This document shows, piece after piece, positions 18,170 through 23,217 of a DNA stretch of 23,217 bases (the first letter of the stretch is position 1; every line of letters begins with the position of its first letter). Under the pieces are notes generated by a model, which saw only the letters and a program-made list of their open reading frames with translations, was not told where the DNA came from and did no database searches. Made by a program: the position numbers and the translations under genes. The stretch comes from Pseudomonadota bacterium (GTDB lineage Bacteria; Pseudomonadota; Gammaproteobacteria; Xanthomonadales; Xanthomonadaceae): positions 1-23,217 of the forward strand of contig JAEWBY010000088.1 of NCBI GenBank assembly GCA_023390905.1, written 5' to 3'.

Positions 18170-18516
18170 GTGCGATGCGGATCCTGATGGTGGAGGATCA
18201 GGCGGACCTGCTCGCGATCATCAGCGACGCGCTGGCCTCGCTCGGGCACGAAGTCCACACCGCCAACCACGGCGTGGAAGCGCTGGAACTGCTGCGCGGC
18301 GATCTCCGCTTCACCCACATGATCAGCGACGTCAGCATGCCCGAGGGCATATCCGGCATCGATCTGGCCGGGCACGCGGCGCGACTGCAGCCGCAGGCAC
18401 GGGTGCTGCTGGTGTCCGGCTACGCGAAGGCGCAGTTGCAGGATCTGCCCGAAGGCATCCGCTTCCTGCCCAAGCCGTACCGGATCGGGCAGTTGCTGCA
18501 GGCGCTGGAAGGCTGA
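18166..18516 (+). CDS. Stand-alone receiver-domain response regulator
   Basis: A 116-residue single REC domain with the acidic pair Glu10/Asp11 (MVEDQADL), phospho-acceptor Asp55 (MISDVSMPE), switch Ser84 (LLVSGYA) and Lys103 (LPKPYR). No DNA-binding or enzymatic output domain follows, so it should act by protein contact or as a phosphate relay or sink, in the manner of CheY or Spo0F. The ATGA overlap with the kinase gene and the GGAG nine bases upstream support the start at 18166; MRILMVED at 18175 is an alternative. It ends only 15 bases from the convergent amidohydrolase stop, leaving no room for a terminator between them. Confidence 0.92.
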   Translation: MSAMRILMVEDQADLLAIISDALASLGHEVHTANHGVEALELLRGDLRFTHMISDVSMPEGISGIDLAGHAARLQPQARVLLVSGYAKAQLQDLPEGIRFLPKPYRIGQLLQALEG

Positions 18517-18531
18517 TGATCCGGCGTTGCG

Positions 18532-20199
18532 TCAGCGCACCTGGTAGACCGGCTTGCCGTCCACCCACGTCGAGCGGATGTGCAGATCATCGAGGCTGGC
18601 CGACGGCACGCTGAGCGGATCCTCATCGAGGATCACGAAGTCCGCGCGCAGACCGGCGCGCAACTGCCCGACCTGATCCTCGTCGCGCCCGGCATACGCC
18701 GCATCGGCGGTGAAGCCGCGCACGGCTTCGGCCGCGCTCAGGCGCTGCTCCGGCTGCCATCCGCCCGGCGGCTGGCCTTCGCGATCCTGGCGGGTCACCG
18801 CCGCGTAGAGGCCGAGCCGCGGATCCACCGATTCGACCGGGAAATCCGAGCCCAGCGCCAGCCGCGCACCGCTGTGCAGGAAACGCTGCCAGGCGTAAGC
18901 GCCGAGCACGCGATCAGGACCGACGCGATCCTCGGCCCACGGCATGTCGGAGGTGGCATGGGTGGGCTGCATCGAGGCGATCACGCCCATCCGCGCGAAA
19001 CGCGGAATGTCATCGAGCGCGACGATCTGCGCGTGCTCCACGCGCCAGCGATGATCCATGCTCGCCGCATCCTCGCCGAGCACGCGCGCGTAGGTATCGA
19101 GCACCAGGCGATTGCCGCGATCGCCGATCGCGTGCGTGGCCACCTGCACGCCGCAACCATGCGCCTTGCGTACGGCAGCTTCGTAGGCGACCGGGTCGGT
19201 CACCAGCAGGCCACGATTGCCGTGGTCATCGCTGTAGTCCTGCAACAGCGCCGCGCCTCGGCTGCCGAGCGCGCCGTCCATGTACAGCTTGACGCCGCGC
19301 ATCTCCAGGCGACCGCCGGCATGGCGGTACAGGCCCTGCGTGCACAGATCGGCCAGGGCCTGGCTGTCGCCGTCGGCGTAGGCGTCGATGCGCAGCGGCA
19401 ACCGGCCGCTGTCGGCAAAGCGCTTGTAGAGCGCCAGATCCTCGCGTGACACGCCCATGTCGTGCACGCCGGTCAAACCATGCTCCACCGCCGCGGCGAA
19501 CGCGCGGGCCGCGGCTTTCTCGCGCGTGGCGTCGTCGGCCGGAGGCATGGCCGCCACCACCAGGGACATCGCGCCATCCACGAACACGCCGGTGGCCTTG
19601 CCATTCGCGCGCTCGATGCGACCGCCGTCCGGGTGCCAGTCGCCATCGAGCGAACGGCCGCTCCGGGCCGCCGCGGCGCGCATGGCGGCGGTATTGGCCC
19701 AGCCGGCATGTCCGTCCACGCGATCCAGCCACACCGGACGCTGCGGGAATGCCGCATCGAGATCGGCGGCGGTGGGGAATTGTTTTTCCGGCCAGTCGTT
19801 CTGATCCCAGCCGCCGCCGGTCAGCCACGCGCCCGGGGCGAGTTGGCGTTCGTAATCGCGCAGGCGTTCCAGGATTTCCTGCTTGCTGCGCGTGCCGGTC
19901 AGATCGGCGGTCATCAACGAGAACCCGAGTCCCATCAGATGGCCATGAGCATCGATGAGCCCGGGGATGACGGTCTTGCCCGCGGCATCGATGCGATGCG
20001 CCTGCGGGTAGCGATCGCGCAGGGATGCACTTTCTCCCACGGCGATCACGCGGCCGCTCTCATCCCACGCGATCGCGGTGGCGACGGGATTTTGCGGATC
20101 CGAGGTGTGGATGCGGCCGGCGGTCAGCAGCGTCACTTCCGCCGCGGGCGCCATCGATACGAACAACAGCCCGATCAGGGCCAGACAGGATCCGCGCAT
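18532..20199 (-). CDS. Exported metal-dependent amidohydrolase, YtcJ-like
   Basis: A 555-residue amidohydrolase-superfamily protein with a signal peptide (MRGSCLALIGLLFVSMAPAA), so a periplasmic or secreted hydrolase. Metal-site residues are visible: His-Gly-His in GLIDAHGHL (85-87), the carboxylatable Lys304 in GVKLYMDGALGSRGA, His356 in ATHAIGD, His389 in RVEHAQI and Asp452 in ALGSDFPVE. The family (amidohydrolase 3) acts on C-N bonds of varied small molecules; related members include N-substituted formamide deformylase. The substrate cannot be read from the sequence. The start at 20199 was chosen because GGGGAG precedes it and it gives a clean signal peptide; an upstream ATG at 20277 adds a tail with neither. 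It is monocistronic, 102 bases from the gene upstream. Confidence 0.9.
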   Translation of the reverse strand: MRGSCLALIGLLFVSMAPAAEVTLLTAGRIHTSDPQNPVATAIAWDESGRVIAVGESASLRDRYPQAHRIDAAGKTVIPGLIDAHGHLMGLGFSLMTADLTGTRSKQEILERLRDYERQLAPGAWLTGGGWDQNDWPEKQFPTAADLDAAFPQRPVWLDRVDGHAGWANTAAMRAAAARSGRSLDGDWHPDGGRIERANGKATGVFVDGAMSLVVAAMPPADDATREKAAARAFAAAVEHGLTGVHDMGVSREDLALYKRFADSGRLPLRIDAYADGDSQALADLCTQGLYRHAGGRLEMRGVKLYMDGALGSRGAALLQDYSDDHGNRGLLVTDPVAYEAAVRKAHGCGVQVATHAIGDRGNRLVLDTYARVLGEDAASMDHRWRVEHAQIVALDDIPRFARMGVIASMQPTHATSDMPWAEDRVGPDRVLGAYAWQRFLHSGARLALGSDFPVESVDPRLGLYAAVTRQDREGQPPGGWQPEQRLSAAEAVRGFTADAAYAGRDEDQVGQLRAGLRADFVILDEDPLSVPSASLDDLHIRSTWVDGKPVYQVR

Positions 20200-20301
20200 T
20201 GCCACTCCCCGTAGAAAACCGAGGCCGACTATGCGCGGTGGGTGCGCAGGAGGCAAGTCAGGGTGCGGCATGCGCACCCCGGTGAGTGTGGTGAGCCCGC
20301 G

Positions 20302-20970
20302 TTATTCGGGCCGCACGTCCACGCGCACGCGGATGCGGTCGCCCGGATGATGATCGGTGCGCGCGTGATAGGTGCGGCCGGCATATTCGTAGGTGACGTC
20401 ATAGCCGGATACACGGCCATCGTCATAACCGCCCTGCCCGACCGGCACCGGATCGCAGACGCGTACCGTGCCGCGCCGCGTACGCTGGTTGCGCTGCGTG
20501 TTGTCGTAGATCGAACGGCCGGCCATGCCGCCGACCATCGATCCCACGGCCGTGCCCACGTAGCGGCCACTGCCATCGCCGACCTTGCTGCCGAGCACGG
20601 CGCCGGCGATGCCGCCGATGACGGTGGCCACGGTGCGGCCGGTCTCGCTGCCGCGCACATTGCCGTAGCGATCGCCGTACCCGCGATCATCGCCATAGCG
20701 CTCATCACCATAGCGATCATCGCCGTAGTAGCCGTCACGATAGCCATCGTCGTACACGTAGTCGTTGTCGGCGTCGCGATAGTAGCAACGCTGCGAGGTA
20801 CTGACGGTACGGCTTCCGTAGCGTCCGGAATCGATGATCGGATCGACGCGGATCACGCGCGCGTAGTCGTAATCGGCACCGGTGTAATACCGATCACCGG
20901 CATACGATTGCGCATGCGCCGAACCGGCCCACGCCAGCGACAACAGGGTGATGACCGCGGCAGCTTTCAT
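20302..20970 (-). CDS. Secreted glycine-zipper protein with Tyr/Asp/Gly-rich repeats
   Basis: A 222-residue envelope protein. Signal peptide MKAAAVITLLSLAWAGSAHA is cleaved before QSYAG. There is no lipobox cysteine, so unlike the related 17-kDa surface antigens it is probably not a lipoprotein. Residues 71-103 are a low-complexity array of DDRYG/DERYG/GYGDRYG units, encoded by imperfect DNA repeats at 20655-20760. Residues 111-152 form a glycine zipper (ATVIGGIAGAVLGSKVG, then YVGTAVGSMVGGMAG), which typically packs as a membrane hairpin. The tail (165-222) is a basic/Tyr domain with Cys172; with Cys62 this could form a disulfide. GGGGAG is seven bases before the ATG. A role in outer-membrane integrity is typical of such proteins but not shown here. 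Confidence 0.83.
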   Translation of the reverse strand: MKAAAVITLLSLAWAGSAHAQSYAGDRYYTGADYDYARVIRVDPIIDSGRYGSRTVSTSQRCYYRDADNDYVYDDGYRDGYYGDDRYGDERYGDDRGYGDRYGNVRGSETGRTVATVIGGIAGAVLGSKVGDGSGRYVGTAVGSMVGGMAGRSIYDNTQRNQRTRRGTVRVCDPVPVGQGGYDDGRVSGYDVTYEYAGRTYHARTDHHPGDRIRVRVDVRPE

Positions 20971-21075
20971 GTTCGACTCCCCGCGCCGGATGGCGCAAAC
21001 GCATCGTCATGTGAAGCCGGTGAAACGCTCCTGAACTGGCTGGCCCTGCGCGTGAAGGTTCATCCATCCGACAGC

Positions 21076-21726
21076 CTACGCCGCCAGCGCGGAGGCCTGC
21101 CGGCCCATCAGCGGCGACAGATGGCCACCGTCGACCTCCCACAGCGTGCTGTTCCAGCGCATCGACATCGTACGTGCAATCGCCGCCGGCACATCGGCAT
21201 CCTCGCGCGCGGCAATCACCAGACACGGGCATTCGGGCGCCGGCAGTGCAATACCACCGGTGGCCTGGCGCATCACCGCACCGGATTCGTCACGCCAGTG
21301 ACGGAATGCGAAAAGCATCGATGCCTCGTCGGCATCCGGCATCGCGCGGCGCGTGGACGCCAGCCGCGCGTGCGTGCCCCACGGCACCACGTCCGGCCAC
21401 TCTCTTGCAGGCAACCCGCCATGCCAGGGCGCGGGCGGCAGCGGATTGATCAACACCAGTGCCGAAGCTCGCGGCGCGACCGCCAGCGCGAGCAGACCGC
21501 CCAGGCTCGCACCGATGACCACGCACGGCGCACCTGCCGCGTCGAGTTCGCGATGGACCGCGGCAAGATGATCTTCCCAGCGCGCGGACGATGCATCGCC
21601 ATCCGTCCGCGCCAGATCCGGCGCGCGCACGTACCAGGCGTGCGCGCGCACCGTTTCCGACCAGATGCGCCATTCCCAGCCGCCGCCACCGGCGCCGTGC
21701 AGGAACAGCGCGGTGCGATCACTCAA
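21076..21726 (-). CDS. Alpha/beta hydrolase, TTG start, coupled to osmC
   Basis: A 216-residue cytosolic alpha/beta hydrolase. The oxyanion segment is FLHGAGGGGWEW (8-19), the nucleophile is Ser74 in GASLGG, the acid is probably Asp176 or Asp178 in AREDADVP, and the base is His202 in DGGHLSPL. The ester, thioester or other substrate is unknown. The start is TTG at 21726, giving SDRTALFLHG; it overlaps the osmC stop by 8 bases (CTTGAGTGA), so it should be translated by coupling, with GGAAG about 12 bases upstream inside osmC. No alternative start keeps the oxyanion loop. A rare start codon plus the overlap suggests lower expression than OsmC. Confidence 0.85.
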   Translation of the reverse strand: MSDRTALFLHGAGGGGWEWRIWSETVRAHAWYVRAPDLARTDGDASSARWEDHLAAVHRELDAAGAPCVVIGASLGGLLALAVAPRASALVLINPLPPAPWHGGLPAREWPDVVPWGTHARLASTRRAMPDADEASMLFAFRHWRDESGAVMRQATGGIALPAPECPCLVIAAREDADVPAAIARTMSMRWNSTLWEVDGGHLSPLMGRQASALAA

Positions 21727-22156
21727 GCAGCGTGGCTTCCAGAGAAACCGGCACCGACAGCGCCCGCGAGATCACGCAACCGGCCTTGGCCTGCTGGGCG
21801 ATTTCCTCGAACTTGCCCGCATCGATGCCCGGCACGCGCGCCGACACGATCAGCTTGACCGCGGTGATCGTCGGGCCGGGATCCATGCCCGGCTCCATCG
21901 TCGCCTCGGCGCGGCTCTGGATCAGTTCCGGAGTGAAGCCGGCCTTGCCCAGCACCGCCGACAGCGCCATGCTGAAACAGCCCGCATGCGCGGCGGCCAG
22001 CAGTTCTTCCGGATTGGTGCCCTTCTCGTCACCGAAGCGCGTCTTGAACGAATAGTTCTGCGCATCGAACAGCCCACTCTGCGGCGTGCTGATATTGCCC
22101 TTGCCCGCCTGCAGATCGCCTTTCCATACCGCGTCCGCATACCGTTTCAAAGCCAT
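21719..22156 (-). CDS. osmC: Peroxiredoxin OsmC
   Basis: A 145-residue thiol peroxidase that reduces organic hydroperoxides and is usually induced by osmotic or stationary-phase stress. It aligns with E. coli OsmC through FKTRFGDEKGTNPEELLAAAHAGCFSMALS (shown here only as landmarks), with peroxidatic Cys60, resolving Cys127 (AKAGCVISRAL) and the activating Arg40. GFTP and VPGIDAGKF are further OsmC-branch markers that separate it from Ohr. The start at 22156 follows GAGGAG (22164-22169) at seven bases; the frame extends further upstream but without homology. It is divergent from the EF-G-like gene and first in a two-gene unit with an alpha/beta hydrolase. Confidence 0.94.
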   Translation of the reverse strand: MALKRYADAVWKGDLQAGKGNISTPQSGLFDAQNYSFKTRFGDEKGTNPEELLAAAHAGCFSMALSAVLGKAGFTPELIQSRAEATMEPGMDPGPTITAVKLIVSARVPGIDAGKFEEIAQQAKAGCVISRALSVPVSLEATLLE

Positions 22157-22359
22157 GGTGCCACTCCTCGTCCAGGGGGAAGCGCAGCTTACACCGTCGA
22201 TTGTTCGCGTCCGGTTGCGCGTTGCGGCTTGACCGCGCCGGCCACCGCGCCGATGCTGGCCTCCCGCCATGACCGCCCGCCGAGCGCACGCTCACGGGTC
22301 GCGCCGGCCCGGACAGCCATGACGGCCTTCGACCCCTGACTGACGGGAGGAACGGCCTC

Positions 22360-23217
22360 ATGTCGTACAGCACACCGCAGATCCGCAACGTGGCCCTGGC
22401 AGGCCACCCCGGCGCCGGCAAAACCACGCTCTTCGAAGCCCTGCTGCATGCCGGCGGCGCCGTCCAGACGGCAGGCACGATCGAACGCGGCACCACCGTG
22501 TCCGACCACGATCCGATCGAAAAGGCGCGCGGCCATTCCATCGACACCGCGATCGCCAGCACCGAGCACACCGCTTCCAACGGCCAGTTCGTCCACCTCA
22601 ATCTGATCGACACGCCCGGCTATCCGGAATTCCGCGGCCCGGCGCTGTCGGCGCTGTCGGCGGTGGAAACCGCGCTGATCGTGGTCGATGCCGACGTGGG
22701 CGTGGCGCACGGCACGCGCCGCCTGATGGAGCGCGCGCGCCAGCGCAACCTGTGCCGCGCGATCGTGGTCAACAAGATCGACCACGAGGGCGCGGACTGC
22801 GCGGCCGTGCTGCAGGATCTGCGCGAGAGCTTCGGCGCCGAGGTGCTGCCGCTCAACCTACCCGCCGACCACGGCCGCCGCGTGGTCGATTGCTTCGGCC
22901 AATCGCAGGGCGAATCGGATCTCGGCCCGGTGGCCGAATGGCACCAGAGGATCATCGACCAGGTGGTCGAGATCAACGAAACGGTGATGGAGCATTTCCT
23001 CGATCTCGGCGAGGACGGGCTGTCGGGCGAGGAACTGCACGATGCCTTCGAACAATGCCTGCGCGAGGGCCATCTGGTGCCGGTCTGCTTCGTCTCCGCG
23101 CGCACCGGCGTGGGCGTGAAGGAACTGCTGGACATCGCCGAACGGTTGTTTCCGCATCCGGGTGAAGCCAATCCGCCCCCATTCCGGAAAGAAGGCCCGC
23201 AGGGCGCCGAACCGATC
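22360..23217 (+). CDS. Elongation factor G-like translational GTPase, 3'-truncated by window edge
   Basis: The first 286 residues of an EF-G-like GTPase. G1 is GHPGAGKT (15-22), replacing the AHIDAGKT of true EF-G. The switch I/G2 region reads EKARGHSIDTA where EF-G has ERGITI. G3 DTPG (84-87), G4 NKID (138-141) and a G5-like VSART (about 246) are present. These changes mark the FusA2/EF-G-like branch, whose members occur beside a normal fusA and whose cellular role is poorly known. GGGAGG lies nine bases before the ATG. The gene is open to the right edge. A weak TTGACC (22229-22234) with GATGCT 17 bases later is a possible promoter. Confidence 0.88.
   Translation, partial: MSYSTPQIRNVALAGHPGAGKTTLFEALLHAGGAVQTAGTIERGTTVSDHDPIEKARGHSIDTAIASTEHTASNGQFVHLNLIDTPGYPEFRGPALSALSAVETALIVVDADVGVAHGTRRLMERARQRNLCRAIVVNKIDHEGADCAAVLQDLRESFGAEVLPLNLPADHGRRVVDCFGQSQGESDLGPVAEWHQRIIDQVVEINETVMEHFLDLGEDGLSGEELHDAFEQCLREGHLVPVCFVSARTGVGVKELLDIAERLFPHPGEANPPPFRKEGPQGAEPI

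Noticed and set aside
20242..21858. Plus-strand frame of 538 codons spanning the glycine-zipper, hydrolase and osmC genes
   Set aside because: It crosses three oppositely oriented genes and an intergenic gap, with repetitive Ala/Ile/Val then Arg-rich composition and no recognisable domain.

Overview
The window is a high-GC chromosomal segment of ordinary bacterial housekeeping and accessory genes with short intergenic gaps. Two features point to the Lysobacterales (Xanthomonadales) of the Gammaproteobacteria: a single-chain aspartokinase-diaminopimelate decarboxylase, and an adjacent pair matching the MurL/MurD2 peptidoglycan enzymes first worked out in Xanthomonas oryzae. The family or genus cannot be fixed from this sequence alone. 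No tRNA, rRNA, CRISPR array, insertion sequence, integrase or phage gene was seen.

Layout. 1-1556 (+): 3' part of a 2,4-dienoyl-CoA reductase (FadH). 1557-1926: gene-free, hairpin-rich leader before a small SleB-type cell wall hydrolase (1927-2382). 2660-3271 (+): beta-class glutathione S-transferase, separated by a bidirectional terminator from a large TonB-dependent receptor (6244-3347, -). 6978-6499 (-): single-stranded DNA-binding protein, divergent from the polyprenyl diphosphate synthase IspB (7136-8134, +). 9133-8345 (-): exported dienelactone-hydrolase-family protein.

The core of the window is a tightly packed minus-strand operon read from 15023 down to 9196: lysAC, a small four-helix membrane protein of unknown function, murL and murD2. 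The genes overlap by 4, 4 and 20 bases. MurD2 adds L-Glu (not D-Glu) to UDP-MurNAc-L-Ala, and MurL then inverts that terminal L-Glu to D-Glu. LysAC acts at the entrance (aspartokinase) and the exit (DAP decarboxylase) of the meso-DAP/lysine pathway. The operon therefore links two inputs to the peptidoglycan stem peptide. The membrane protein between them is the least understood member and is a candidate new component.

Divergent from lysAC are two tandem PhzF-family isomerase paralogues (15117-15992, 16021-16902), then a PAS histidine kinase with a stand-alone receiver protein (17021-18169, 18166-18516). Convergent to these is an exported YtcJ-like amidohydrolase (20199-18532), followed upstream by a secreted glycine-zipper protein (20970-20302). 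A two-gene minus-strand unit encodes OsmC and an alpha/beta hydrolase (22156-21719, 21726-21076). The window ends inside an EF-G-like GTPase (22360 onward, +).
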